This document shows positions 34,271-42,812 of a stretch of DNA of 64,000 bases, piece by piece. The position numbers and the translations under genes are program-made. The stretch's first letter is position 1, and each line of letters starts with the position of its first letter. The stretch comes from Paenibacillus apiarius (lineage in GTDB: Bacteria > Bacillota > Bacilli > Paenibacillales > Paenibacillaceae), in contig NZ_JAFFHZ010000001.1 in assembly GCF_017052585.1 (NCBI RefSeq), forward strand, positions 4,774,001 through 4,838,000, in the 5' to 3' direction. The notes under the pieces are model-generated. The model ran no database searches. It had not been told where the DNA came from and saw only the letters and a program-made list of their open reading frames with translations.

Positions 34271-36168
34271 TGAATCCTGCATGGAACGAATGTTTATTGT
34301 CGTTCTTCGGCTGGGTCATCCGCGGGTCGTTAATGGCCGGCATTCTGGTCGTGCTTGTCCTGAGTTTGCAATTTCTGTTGCGCAAAAGGCTTGAGGCGAG
34401 ATGGAAATATTGGCTCTGGTTGCCTGTCGCGATTCGTCTGCTGCTCCCTTGGGCGCCGGAATCCTCGCTTAGCTTATACAATGTTCTGCCTGTGGATGTC
34501 TTAGCGCCCGGAATTCAACAACAAACGCCAAATCCATCAGCTTGGCATCAATGGTTGAAGGGGACTGAGGGGGATTACGAAGAGACAGCTCAAGCAGAGC
34601 GTTTCTACACCGCGGAGAAAAGCAGCCAAATCAGAGGAGATGCGGAAGTATCAGATCCGTCCCATAAATCGGGAACTGTGCGGGACATAAGCATCTGGTG
34701 GAGCGGGTTCAAACAAATGGGATTCACCAATCTGCTGATGTTGGTTTGGCTTGCAGGCGTGCTGTTTCTTGCGGCGAAGACGGCATACGACCAGCTTCGA
34801 TTGAAACAAGCTCTGCGCGCGGGCCGATGTATTGACACGCCTTTGTTATCGGCAGTCTTCAGCGAAACGAAGCAGCTAATGGGCGTAAAGCGTGAAGTGC
34901 GGTTTGTAGCAAGTGAGCGCATTCCTGGGCCTGCCGTAGTCGGTTTTCGCAAGCCGGCGATCGTTGTTTCGCCGAGTCTGCTCGTTACGCTGCGAGAGCA
35001 TCAGCTTCGGTGTATTTTGGCGCACGAATTTGCGCATATACAGCGGCGGGATGTGGCGGTGAATTGGACAATGCACATGTTGCTCATTCTCCATTGGTTT
35101 AATCCATTGTTGTGGCTTGCCGTACATAAAACAAGGCAGGATCAGGAGATGGCCTGCGATGCATGCGTACTGAATCGGATGAGTTCACAGCCAAATCTAC
35201 AGCATATCAATACATATGGGCAAACCATCATCCATGTGCTGGAGCATTTTCATTTGTCAGGCAAACGACATCAGCCAGGGCTTGCCGGATTGTCCGCGAC
35301 GCATAAACAAATGAAGAAAAGATTGTTAATGATCAAGCGATTTCATAAAAAATCCTATCATTTGTCCATTTTGGGGATGGCGATTATTGTTGCGCTTGGC
35401 AGCGTGACACTGGTAAATGCGAAGGGAAACGATGTTGGGGCCGCTCCATCCCCTGCTGTCAACGAGATTGCCTTGAAAACGGCGGCAACTAAACCACAAG
35501 CTGAGGGTGAAGGGGAGAAGCTGGAGAAAGCGGAGAAAGAGAGAATCGCCAAGTTGCTTGAAAAAGATCCGGATGATACGTATATCGTATATGTCAGCAA
35601 TGAATTAAAGGAAGGAAAAGGCGGCCTTCCAGTTGAGGGTTTTTCTCTTTCCGAATTTTATCTCATGGGAAGCCCTTCTCCAAGCTTCGATACCTACGAG
35701 GCATATCTCAAAAGAGCATCTGCTTTGAAAGAGGCGGTACCGCAGCAGCCAACTGACTTGCCGAAGGGTTATACTTTCGCCGAAGCGAATATTTATAACG
35801 TGTTCACTTCTAAGGATTTTGCACCAGTGAAAGCCGAGGCTAAAAAGCTGGGCAAACAGGTATATTCCAAGAAAATTAACGTGACAAACAGCCACCACAT
35901 CGGGTTAACGTACACGAATGGAGAAGACTTTATCTCATTTCAGAGCTTTCATTTTGACGAGGAAGATGTAAAAGATAAGAAGAGGAAAGAAAAGGAATAC
36001 AACTATATATCCGCTAAAGACAGAGAAAAGAAAGATCCGAAGCACGAAGGAAGAAATTATCTTTTCTGGGAAGGAGGCGAAAAAAGCTTTCAAATCGTAA
36101 CCAATAAGGGTAATCCGTTGACGGAAGAAGACCTGATCAAGCTGGCGAAAACGGCAGTAAAAAAATAG
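34270..36168 (+). CDS. BlaR1/MecR1-like M56 sensor-protease with a non-PBP extracellular domain
   Basis: 632 aa. Membrane helices near residues 13-37, 44-60 and 155-172 precede the zinc-protease motif HEFAH at 252-256 (HEFAHIQRRD), with AVHKTRQDQEMACDACVL downstream supplying the third ligand. A final helix at about 363-382 is followed by about 250 extracellular residues. In BlaR1 that part is a penicillin-binding domain. Here it is a charged Lys/Glu-rich domain with LPKGYTFAEANIYNVF and a DUF4367-like end (LTEEDLIKLAKTAVKK), and it lacks SxxK or KTG motifs. That domain is nearly identical to the secreted protein encoded at 36379. It should sense an extracellular signal and trigger BlaI cleavage. 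Confidence 0.92.
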   Translation: MNPAWNECLLSFFGWVIRGSLMAGILVVLVLSLQFLLRKRLEARWKYWLWLPVAIRLLLPWAPESSLSLYNVLPVDVLAPGIQQQTPNPSAWHQWLKGTEGDYEETAQAERFYTAEKSSQIRGDAEVSDPSHKSGTVRDISIWWSGFKQMGFTNLLMLVWLAGVLFLAAKTAYDQLRLKQALRAGRCIDTPLLSAVFSETKQLMGVKREVRFVASERIPGPAVVGFRKPAIVVSPSLLVTLREHQLRCILAHEFAHIQRRDVAVNWTMHMLLILHWFNPLLWLAVHKTRQDQEMACDACVLNRMSSQPNLQHINTYGQTIIHVLEHFHLSGKRHQPGLAGLSATHKQMKKRLLMIKRFHKKSYHLSILGMAIIVALGSVTLVNAKGNDVGAAPSPAVNEIALKTAATKPQAEGEGEKLEKAEKERIAKLLEKDPDDTYIVYVSNELKEGKGGLPVEGFSLSEFYLMGSPSPSFDTYEAYLKRASALKEAVPQQPTDLPKGYTFAEANIYNVFTSKDFAPVKAEAKKLGKQVYSKKINVTNSHHIGLTYTNGEDFISFQSFHFDEEDVKDKKRKEKEYNYISAKDREKKDPKHEGRNYLFWEGGEKSFQIVTNKGNPLTEEDLIKLAKTAVKK

Positions 36169-36287
36169 CTTTGTTGCCCATGCAGTCTGAAATAGAATGC
36201 AGGGGCTATCTTTTTGAGCGTGATCCGCAGGTTGAAATAGGTCAACTTCTGCATGTATGAAAAGTGAAGAAATTTACATCAATGATG

Positions 36288-36340
36288 TTGACATTTACAA
36301 ACTACAACTGTAGTATATTACTAAACTACAGTTGTAGTTT
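36288..36340 (+). promoter_or_regulatory. Promoter with two BlaI-type dyads
   Basis: TTGACA (36288-36293), a 17-base gap and TAGTAT (36311-36316) form a strong sigma-A promoter. Dyad 1, ACTACA-AC-TGTAGT (36301-36314), covers the -10. Dyad 2, AAACTACA-GT-TGTAGTTT (36323-36340), lies just downstream. Both share half-sites with the blaI operator, so BlaI should repress this gene tightly. Confidence 0.85.
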
Positions 36341-36378
36341 ATTTTGATTGAAATCAATAATGAGAGGAGTACTACAAA

Positions 36379-37164
36379 ATGAAAGCAGCATCAAAAGTAG
36401 CAATTACAGCATTAAGCAGTATTTTATTACTGGGTTCTTCGATGAACCTAACGGCAGAGGCGGCCCCATCCCGTGCTTCAAGCGACATCGCCTTGAAGAC
36501 GGCAGCCGCTAAACCTAAGGCGATAAGTGAAGGGGAAAGGTTAGAAAAAGAAGAGAAGGATAAAATAAATAAGTTGATGAAAGAAAATCCGGATGATACG
36601 TACATGCTATATGTCAGCAATGAATTAAAGAAAGAAAAAGGCGGCCGGGAAGTTTTTCTCATGGGAGGCTCACCTCCAACCTTCGATACATATGAGGCTT
36701 ACCTCAAAAGAGCATCGACCTTGAAAGAGGCGGTTCTGCAGCAGCCAACTGACTTGCCGGAGGGCTATACCTTTAGCAAGGCGAATATTTATTTCGTATT
36801 CACTCCTAAGGATTTTGCAGCAGTGAAAGCCGAGGCTAAAAAGCTAGGCAAACAAATATATTCCAAGAAGATGAACGTAACAAAAAGCCACCACATCGGG
36901 TTAACGTACACGAAAGGAGAAGACTTTATCTCATTTCAGAGTTTTCATTTTGACGAGGAAGATGTAAAAGATAAGAAGAGGAAAGAAAAGGAATACACCT
37001 ATATATCCGCTAAAGACAGAGAAAAGGAAGATCCGAAGCACGAAGGAAGAAATTATCTTTCCTGGGGAGAAGGTGAAAAAAGCTTTCAAATCGTAACCAA
37101 TAAGGGTAATCCGTTGACGGAAGAAGACCTGATCAAGCTGGCGAAAACGGCAGTAAAAAAATAG
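36379..37164 (+). CDS. Secreted protein duplicating the M56 sensor domain
   Basis: 261 aa with a signal peptide (MKAASKVAITALSSILLLGSS...AEAA). From IALKTAAAKPKA onward the whole mature protein matches the extracellular end of the M56 sensor. DNA for the last ~290 bases (36876-37164 versus 35880-36168) differs at only scattered positions, a recent duplication or gene conversion. The central SPPTFDTYEAYLKRAS and LPEGYTFSKANIYFVF segments are more diverged, and an internal segment present in the sensor (PVEGFSLSEFYL) is missing. GAGAGGAG precedes the ATG. It probably acts outside the cell as a soluble form, decoy or effector. Confidence 0.85.
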   Translation: MKAASKVAITALSSILLLGSSMNLTAEAAPSRASSDIALKTAAAKPKAISEGERLEKEEKDKINKLMKENPDDTYMLYVSNELKKEKGGREVFLMGGSPPTFDTYEAYLKRASTLKEAVLQQPTDLPEGYTFSKANIYFVFTPKDFAAVKAEAKKLGKQIYSKKMNVTKSHHIGLTYTKGEDFISFQSFHFDEEDVKDKKRKEKEYTYISAKDREKEDPKHEGRNYLSWGEGEKSFQIVTNKGNPLTEEDLIKLAKTAVKK

Positions 37165-37231
37165 CTTTATAAACGGAATGATTGTAGAAATGATGAGAAT
37201 ATAATATGGATTCGTCTTAGTTCTTGCGTAC

Positions 37232-37271
37232 AAGCCCATGCAGTCTGAAATAGGATGCATGGGCTTTCTTT
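37232..37271 (+). terminator. Terminator after the secreted sensor-domain gene
   Basis: GCCCATGCA (37232-37240) pairs with TGCATGGGC (about 37255-37263) and TTTCTTTTT follows. A degenerate copy (CCCATGCAG...CTGCAGGGG-like, about 36178-36215) follows the M56 gene. Confidence 0.8.
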
Positions 37272-37347
37272 TTGAGCGTGATCCATAGTCGAACGGATCA
37301 TTTTTGCATGTAGTAAAAGCGTGAAAACAACTTTCGAATAAATCATG

Positions 37348-37376
37348 TCGACATCAATGGACTACAATTGTAGTTA
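37348..37376 (+). promoter_or_regulatory. Promoter with BlaI-type dyad ahead of the truncated relative
   Basis: TCGACA (37348-37353), a 17-base gap and TAGTTA (37371-37376) mirror the promoter at 36288. The dyad ACTACA-AT-TGTAGT (37361-37374) overlaps the -10 in the same place. The flanking sequence is also shared with the region before 36379, so the whole promoter was duplicated. Confidence 0.82.
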
Positions 37377-37415
37377 AGTGAGTTTAAACATCATAAATGG
37401 GAGGGGGGTTACCAA

Positions 37416-37715
37416 ATGAAGGTAGCAACAAAAGTGGCAATCGCTACACTAAGCAGTGTTTTATTATTGGGTTCTTCAGTGAACTTTGCGGCAGAGGCGC
37501 AATCCTACGAGAAAACCCAAAAAACCGCTGCTACAAAAACAGCCCAAAAGGCTCCGACTTCAGAGGAAAAAAAGTTTATCGAAAGTGAGATCAAGAGAGT
37601 GAGGGCGCTGGCCGAAGAGTCGGGCGATTCGTATGTTCTGTCTCTTAAATACAAGGATCCATTAAAGTACGTATCTAATAAAAGAATCCACGCTGTGGGT
37701 GTTCCCTCTGAATGA
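37416..37715 (+). CDS. Short secreted relative of the sensor-domain proteins, probably truncated
   Basis: 99 aa. The signal peptide (MKVATKVAIATLSSVLLLGSS) is almost the same as that of the 36379 protein, followed by a diverged region (KKFIESEIKRVRALAEESGD...YVLSLKYKD). It stops after NKRIHAVGVPSE, where the other family members continue for about 150 residues. It either encodes a short secreted peptide or is a truncated gene. GGAGGGGGG precedes the ATG. It has its own BlaI-type promoter. Confidence 0.6.
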   Translation: MKVATKVAIATLSSVLLLGSSVNFAAEAQSYEKTQKTAATKTAQKAPTSEEKKFIESEIKRVRALAEESGDSYVLSLKYKDPLKYVSNKRIHAVGVPSE

Positions 37716-37905
37716 TATACATTAATTCTCTTTGCAATAGTTGCGGGATACATGGTTGACGCCTGGATATCAACCACAAGTCTTAAAGTATTCTCTTTCT
37801 CACTGCATTCAAATACCGCAACATCTGCACGGACTTTTTTCCATTAATAGAATGGTTGTACTCTTCTTTCACCTGATATCCTGCTTGCTCCAATTACTTA
37901 AATAT
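37650..37905 (-). pseudogene. Minus-strand remnant resembling a CoiA-like nuclease-domain protein
   Basis: Reading the minus strand from about 37903, EQAGYQVKEEYNHSINGK is followed, after a one-base shift at an A-run near 37838, by VRADVAVFECSEKENTL. It continues RLVVDIQASTMYPATIAKRI...YHSEGTPTAWILLLDTY. The order fits CoiA-type/PD-(D/E)XK-like proteins of the 'RADVAI...I-E-Q-S...ERT-Y...WIL' kind. It has no start and overlaps the truncated secreted gene. The rest of 37716-38020 shows no intact gene. Confidence 0.45.
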
Positions 37906-37983
37906 AAACTATATTAATGCGGTGAATGATTGAAGTGTTCTTATAAAAACAAGACTGGCGACAGGACTTTGTCGACAGTCTGA

Positions 37984-38010
37984 AAGCTGGTGAAACACCA
38001 GCTTCTCTTT
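37984..38010. terminator. Bidirectional hairpin next to the aminotransferase gene
   Basis: AAGCTGGTG pairs with CACCAGCTT over an AAA loop (about 37984-38004). It lies at the 3' end of the minus-strand aminotransferase gene. Confidence 0.7.
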
Positions 38011-38020
38011 CCTTATGCCT

Positions 38021-38899
38021 TCAATTTGTTCCTTTTAAAGGTGCAATACTTTCCTCAAAGGCAGCTTGCAGTTTCTTCGTAACCGGGCCGCTTTCTCCAT
38101 TGCCAAATGGCTTATCTCCAATCTGAATAACTGGGAATATTTCAAGGGGCGTCGCTGTAAAGAAGCATTCATCCGCCTCATATACTTCTTGCACTGGAAA
38201 CTCTCTCTCTTCTACTTCAATATGTAGAGCTTGTGCTAACGAAATAACATGATGACGAGTAATTCCATGTAAAATAAAGTGATCGGCTGGGTGCGTAATC
38301 ACTTTATTATTTTTTATAATAAAGAAATTGGAATGGCACCCTTCTGTTACAATTCCATCTCGAACTAATATTGCTTCTTGGTATCCTTCTTCGCTAATTT
38401 TATTTTTAATCATAATATTCGGAAGTAAATTTAAGGATTTGATATGGCAAAACTTCCAGCGGATGTCCTCTTCCACAGTTGCCTTTATTCCCTCTTTCAT
38501 CGTGGCAACCGGTCTTGGAAACGCTACAAGGTTTGCAAAATAGGTTGGTTTCAAATTCGATTCATATACATGATTTCGCGGCTGAACACCTCTTGATATT
38601 TGAATATATACATTTCCGTCTTCTTGAAATTGATTTTTTTCAATTAATTGCTGAAGCTGTCCAATCAATTCCTCCTTGGTAAAAGGCGGGTTAAGATGAA
38701 TTTCCTTCATAGATGTAAAGAATCTTTCTAAATGTAAATCTAACAAGTGTGGTTTCCCATTATATAAACGAAACACTTCATAGATTCCATCACCAAATTG
38801 CAGGCCCCGTTCTTCTAATGCAACCATCGGCTGCTCTTCCTTTATATTCACAATTCTCCCATTAAACAAAATCCAATCTTCATGCGTACCTTTCACCAT
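38021..38899 (-). CDS. dat: D-amino acid aminotransferase
   Basis: 292 aa fold-type IV PLP enzyme that transfers amino groups between D-alanine and D-glutamate, supplying D-Glu for peptidoglycan. EERGLQFGDGIYEVFR is the family N-terminal signature. Lys154 in CHIKSLNLLPN binds PLP, and EGCHSNFFIIKNNKV with GITRHHVI supports the call. The ATG at 38899 has AAAGGAGCG upstream. The sequence is AT-rich next to GC-rich neighbours and resembles Bacillus enzymes, so acquisition is possible. Branched-chain aminotransferase-like lyases are the alternative, but the D-specific signatures fit better. Confidence 0.9.
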   Translation of the reverse strand: MVKGTHEDWILFNGRIVNIKEEQPMVALEERGLQFGDGIYEVFRLYNGKPHLLDLHLERFFTSMKEIHLNPPFTKEELIGQLQQLIEKNQFQEDGNVYIQISRGVQPRNHVYESNLKPTYFANLVAFPRPVATMKEGIKATVEEDIRWKFCHIKSLNLLPNIMIKNKISEEGYQEAILVRDGIVTEGCHSNFFIIKNNKVITHPADHFILHGITRHHVISLAQALHIEVEEREFPVQEVYEADECFFTATPLEIFPVIQIGDKPFGNGESGPVTKKLQAAFEESIAPLKGTN

Positions 38900-39257
38900 T
38901 TTTCGCTCCTTTACGAATTATTAATTTCACTTTACAACTTATCTGTACGTTATGCCAACTTAGAAGGCAGTGCAGAGGAATTAAAATTTGGAATGTATAT
39001 TATTATATGTTCCTATTCTCCAAAATAGTTCGGAGTCATGTGATACCGTTCGTACATTAGCTAACTGTTTCATTTGTTGTTTACTGTAACAAGCGATTGA
39101 TGGTAAAATATCGGAAAATTAGCATAGGAGGCGTCGGAGTTGCATTGTGCGCGGTTCGTAAAGAAAGAGTAGATGAATTGCTGACCGCATGGAATGCCGC
39201 CAGGCATGCAAGCAAGCTGTAACCCAATTAGCCATGGACGCGAGGAGTGGATGTTCA

Positions 39258-39987
39258 ATGACATCGGCACGATCAAATCGTCAACATAGGATTGAAGAGA
39301 TGGTAACCGCCGCAAATCAGAATGGACTGCGCATAAACGCCAATCAAGTGGAACTAAATGAATCGGGGATGGATTTCCTTGTGGCATTCGCGAAGGATGA
39401 GGCGGGCGAGCTGTGGGTGCTTCGCAAGCCGAGACGACCCGACGTCTTGAAGCGGGCTGAGAATGAGCATAAGGTGCTGCAGCTTGTGCGGGCGCAGCTG
39501 CCGATCGATGTGCCGGATTGGCACATTTTTACGTCTGAGCTTATCGCATATCCGCTGCTCCGCGGCAAACCAATCGCAACGGTAGACCCGGGGGGCGGCG
39601 GATACGTATGGCAGTTCGAGCAGCAGTCGCTTTCGGGTGTCTTTTTCGATTCGTTCGCGGAGGCTCTGGCAGCGCTGCATCGCACCTCCCAAGACGAGGC
39701 TGCCAAGGCGGGTGTCCGCATAAAAAGTCCTCAGGAGGCGCGCGCGGAATTTTCAAATCATATGGATGAGATCAAAGGCAGCTTTACGATACCGAAGATG
39801 CTGGAAGAGCGCTGGATGGCATGGTTGTCTGATGACTCTTACTGGCCCGGGCATTCGGTGCTGAACCACGGGGACATGCATCCTCCGCACCGCTTATCCG
39901 GTGTTGGTGGCCAAGTTTGCGCTTATTACCGGCCAGGAAGCCGATATGGAGATGGCTAGAGGCATGCTTGCGAACTGGAACACGTAA
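39258..39987 (+). pseudogene. Macrolide 2'-phosphotransferase (Mph)-like gene with internal deletion
   Basis: The first 210 codons from ATG 39258 match Mph kinases (ELWVLRKPRRPDVLKRAENEH, GPPLRG-type nucleotide loop, SVLNHGDMHPPH, the catalytic loop). At that point the frame changes. The sequence then gives, in another frame, YPVLVAKFALITGQEADMEM and RGMLANWNT with a stop at 39985. In intact proteins about 50 residues, including the metal-binding Asp (GLIDW...), lie between. The missing segment and the frame change show a deletion, so the product cannot be active. The catalytic-loop His-Gly-Asp is present but the activating Asp is not. Confidence 0.85.
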
Positions 39988-40178
39988 ATACAGCAGAGAG
40001 GGATAGCCATCTGTTAGCGGATGGCTATTTTTTAGTTAGATAGTGCAGTGCTGGGTCATTCCGCTAACGGAAAGCGAGAGAAACACTTACCGAACGCGGA
40101 AGATGACTACTTTCCATTTGGAGAGAACGATTCATGGAGGAATTCTATTAGACTCGATACTCGTCGAATTTTGGGGAA

Positions 40179-40205
40179 TGAAACCTTTTTTCCGATTTTA
40201 ATGTA
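40179..40205 (+). promoter_or_regulatory. Sigma-W-like promoter of the pspA-ydjGHI operon
   Basis: TGAAAC at 40179-40184 and, after 17 bases, TGTA at 40202-40205 approximate the sigma-W form TGAAAC-N16-CGTA. It lies 54 bases before the PspA start. The homologous B. subtilis operon is known to be sigma-W-controlled. Confidence 0.65.
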
Positions 40206-40258
40206 TTTTTTAATGTATTATTATGAAGGGGGATAATCTTTTCGAGGGGGAGCGCATC

Positions 40259-40933
40259 ATGGGAATCTTATCGAGATTTAGGGATATTATGGGGATTGAT
40301 GTAAACGTTTTATTGAACAAAGCAGAAGATCCGGAGAAGACGATTGATGATTACATGCGGAGCTTGAATAGCGAGCTGGGTAAGGTTAAAGCGGAAACGG
40401 CCTCGATGTTGGCGGATGAGAGAAGGGCGAAAAGAGCAGCGGATGAATGCAACGCGGAGATCAAAAAGCTGCAAAAATATGCCGAGAAGGCAGTGGAAGA
40501 CGGTAATGAAGAAGACGCACTAAAGTTCCTGGAGAGAAAGGCAATGCAGGCCGAGAAACAAAAGCAATTGCAAACTGCTTATGATCTGGCATCTTCAAAC
40601 AACGCCAGGATGAAACAAATGCAGGATAAGCTCGTTTCCGATATCGGGAAGTTTGAAGCACGGCGCGCCACACTGAAAGGGAAAATGGCGGCTGCCAAAG
40701 CACAGCAAAAATTGAATTCCGGCGGCTCCCCCTTGGGAGCTGTTGAATCCGTATTCGAAGCCATGGAAGAGAAGGTTAATCGGGTTTATGATGAAGCAAT
40801 GGCTATAGCCGAACTTAGAGCAGGAACGAAGGACGATCTAGATGACTTATTCACACAATTAGAGAAGGATACGAGTGCGAATGCAGAGGATGAATTAGCT
40901 GCAATCAAAGAAAAGATGAAAGAGACAGAATAA
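40259..40933 (+). CDS. pspA: PspA/IM30-family membrane-stress protein (YdjF-like)
   Basis: 224 aa. MGILSRFRDIMGIDVNVLLNKAEDPEKTIDDYMRSL is the PspA N-terminal amphipathic anchor, followed by an almost uninterrupted coiled coil (about 25-215) rich in Lys/Glu/Gln. PspA proteins assemble rods on the membrane and limit ion leakage. ATG 40259 was chosen because GAGGGGG lies upstream and MGILSRF is the family start; an upstream ATG at 40223 is unlikely. It heads a four-gene operon. Confidence 0.93.
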   Translation: MGILSRFRDIMGIDVNVLLNKAEDPEKTIDDYMRSLNSELGKVKAETASMLADERRAKRAADECNAEIKKLQKYAEKAVEDGNEEDALKFLERKAMQAEKQKQLQTAYDLASSNNARMKQMQDKLVSDIGKFEARRATLKGKMAAAKAQQKLNSGGSPLGAVESVFEAMEEKVNRVYDEAMAIAELRAGTKDDLDDLFTQLEKDTSANAEDELAAIKEKMKETE

Positions 40934-40961
40934 AAGCTTCTTTGTTATAGGGGTGAACAGG

Positions 40962-41999
40962 TTGCCGGTTATCGAGTACAAATGTCCAAGCTGTGGAAGC
41001 GGGATGGTTTATGACGCTGAAACGGAGATGTTATCCTGCCACAGCTGCGGAAGAAAAGACAATATTCAGGAAATTCCTGATCCATTAACGAAACATGTTT
41101 TTTCAGAAGAAGATGAAACCAGGGAGTATCATTGCAATAGCTGTGGAGCCGTCATTATGACCGAAGCGGAGACGAGCGCAACGAGCTGCAGTTTCTGCGG
41201 TTCAGCCGTTATTCTTGGGGATCGATTGACTGGAAAGTTGGCTCCGGTGAAGATCATTCCTTTTGCGATTAGTAAGAAACAGGCGATGAAAGCCTTCAAA
41301 AAATGGTGCAGAAGAGGCCTCGTGACACCGAGGGGGTTTATGACTGCAGATCGAATCAAGGGAATAACCGGGTTGTATGTGCCTTTCTGGCTCTATGATT
41401 TGCATAATGACGTGGAGGTTTATGGCCGTGGCACGAAAGTGAGTACATATAGGTCAGGCGACTATGAGTATACACAAACGGATTATTATGAAATATACCG
41501 GGAAATCTGTCTAGATTATGTAAAGGTACCGATTGACGCATCGGAGAAAATGAATGATACACTGATGGATAAATTAGAGCCCTTTCATTATAACCAGTTG
41601 GAACGCTTTAAAACTCCGTATCTTGCCGGTTACATTGCCGAAAAATACAGCTATAACGATGAGGAGCTTTTACCTCGGGCTAAAAATAAAATACATAAAT
41701 ATATTTATTCTTATATTAATTCTACGGTGAAAGGATATACCACCGTGAACTATACCGATGTAGATATAGATACAGAGTTAGAACGTGCTGATTATGTCCT
41801 GCTTCCGGTATGGCTGGTACACTATGACTACAATAAATCGGAGCATATGTTTGCCATGAACGGCCAGACGGGCAAGGTGGTCGGCAAGCCTCCCATTAGC
41901 AAAGTGAAAGTGGCTGCATGGTTTGTAAGTATTTCTGCTATCTTTTTCTTAGCCATACAGTTGCTTTCCTCTTGGATATTAGGAGGTGAAATCTGGTGA
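40962..41999 (+). CDS. ydjG: Zinc-ribbon membrane protein (YdjG-like)
   Basis: 345 aa from TTG 40962, with AGGGGTG six bases upstream. It contains two zinc ribbons: CPSCGSGMVYDAETEMLSC (with CHSCG) and CNSCGAVIMTE...CSFCGSA (residues about 8-83). A central domain with GITGLYVPFWLYDL and VDIDTELERADYVLLPVWLV follows, and one C-terminal membrane helix (about 318-338). The order PspA, zinc-ribbon, TPM, SPFH equals the B. subtilis ydjFGHI operon. The stop overlaps the GTG start of the next gene. Confidence 0.9.
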   Translation: MPVIEYKCPSCGSGMVYDAETEMLSCHSCGRKDNIQEIPDPLTKHVFSEEDETREYHCNSCGAVIMTEAETSATSCSFCGSAVILGDRLTGKLAPVKIIPFAISKKQAMKAFKKWCRRGLVTPRGFMTADRIKGITGLYVPFWLYDLHNDVEVYGRGTKVSTYRSGDYEYTQTDYYEIYREICLDYVKVPIDASEKMNDTLMDKLEPFHYNQLERFKTPYLAGYIAEKYSYNDEELLPRAKNKIHKYIYSYINSTVKGYTTVNYTDVDIDTELERADYVLLPVWLVHYDYNKSEHMFAMNGQTGKVVGKPPISKVKVAAWFVSISAIFFLAIQLLSSWILGGEIW

Positions 42000-42793
42000 G
42001 AAGGAAGAGAGTGATCTTTGCTGTCCTGTTATTTTTCGCAATGTTGTTGGCTATTCCTATGGAATGGTTTGCGGGCGAAGCGGTTGCACAGGATGCTAAG
42101 CTGATGATTTTTGATTCAGTGGGACTGCTCAATATAGAAGAGTATAATGAGTTGAACGCTCTGGCTAATCAATATGGAGCCGAAAGAGAAACGGACATTA
42201 TCATTTTTACGATCAACAGCCCGGCAGCTTATGACGTTAAGAGAATGACGCAGGATTTCTACGACGAGTATGCCCCCGGTTATGATAAGCCCCATGGCAA
42301 TGCCGTAATTTTGATGGTGGACATGACACATAGAGAAGTGTATTTAGCCGGCTTCTATAAAGCGAAGACGTATCTCGATGACGAGAGATTAGATAAGATA
42401 CGTGATAAGATCACTCCGGATTTGACGAATGGAGATTATAAGCTTGCTTTTCAAAAGTATATTCAAACGGCACACAAATATATGGGATTCCGCCCAGGGG
42501 TCAACCCGGACAATATCTTCTTTAATATTTGGGTTCAATTGGGCATTTCGCTGTCCATCGGAGGCATTATCGTTACCTTGATGGTTCGAAGTGCTGGCGG
42601 CCGGATTACGGTAAATGCGCAGACCTACGAGGATGCAAGCACTTCAGGACTTCTGGATTGTGAAGACACTTACCTTCATACCAGTACAACAAGCAGGAAG
42701 ATCGAAAGCAGCAGCAGTAGCAGCGGCTCAAGCGGCGGCGGTGGAACCACCTCAGGCGGTCATTCGCATAGCGGCAGCAGAGGTTCATTTTAA
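41996..42793 (+). CDS. ydjH: TPM-domain protein (YdjH-like)
   Basis: 265 aa. The GTG at 41996 follows AGGAGGTG and overlaps the preceding TGA. After a signal/anchor helix (about 7-24) comes a TPM-domain (KLMIFDSVGLLNIEEYNELN..., about 33-155). A second helix (about 178-198) and a long low-complexity tail (SSSSSSGSSGGGGTTSGGHSHSGSRG) follow, a frequent layout of YgcG-type membrane proteins. It probably works with the SPFH protein encoded next. Confidence 0.9.
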   Translation: MRRKRVIFAVLLFFAMLLAIPMEWFAGEAVAQDAKLMIFDSVGLLNIEEYNELNALANQYGAERETDIIIFTINSPAAYDVKRMTQDFYDEYAPGYDKPHGNAVILMVDMTHREVYLAGFYKAKTYLDDERLDKIRDKITPDLTNGDYKLAFQKYIQTAHKYMGFRPGVNPDNIFFNIWVQLGISLSIGGIIVTLMVRSAGGRITVNAQTYEDASTSGLLDCEDTYLHTSTTSRKIESSSSSSGSSGGGGTTSGGHSHSGSRGSF

Positions 42794-42812
42794 GTGAAGG
42801 GATGGATATAGA

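Noticed and set aside
34270-36168. True beta-lactam sensor BlaR1/MecR1
   Set aside because: The extracellular domain lacks SxxK, SxN and KTG motifs, and no beta-lactamase or PBP2a gene is nearby, so only the M56-BlaI framework is shared.
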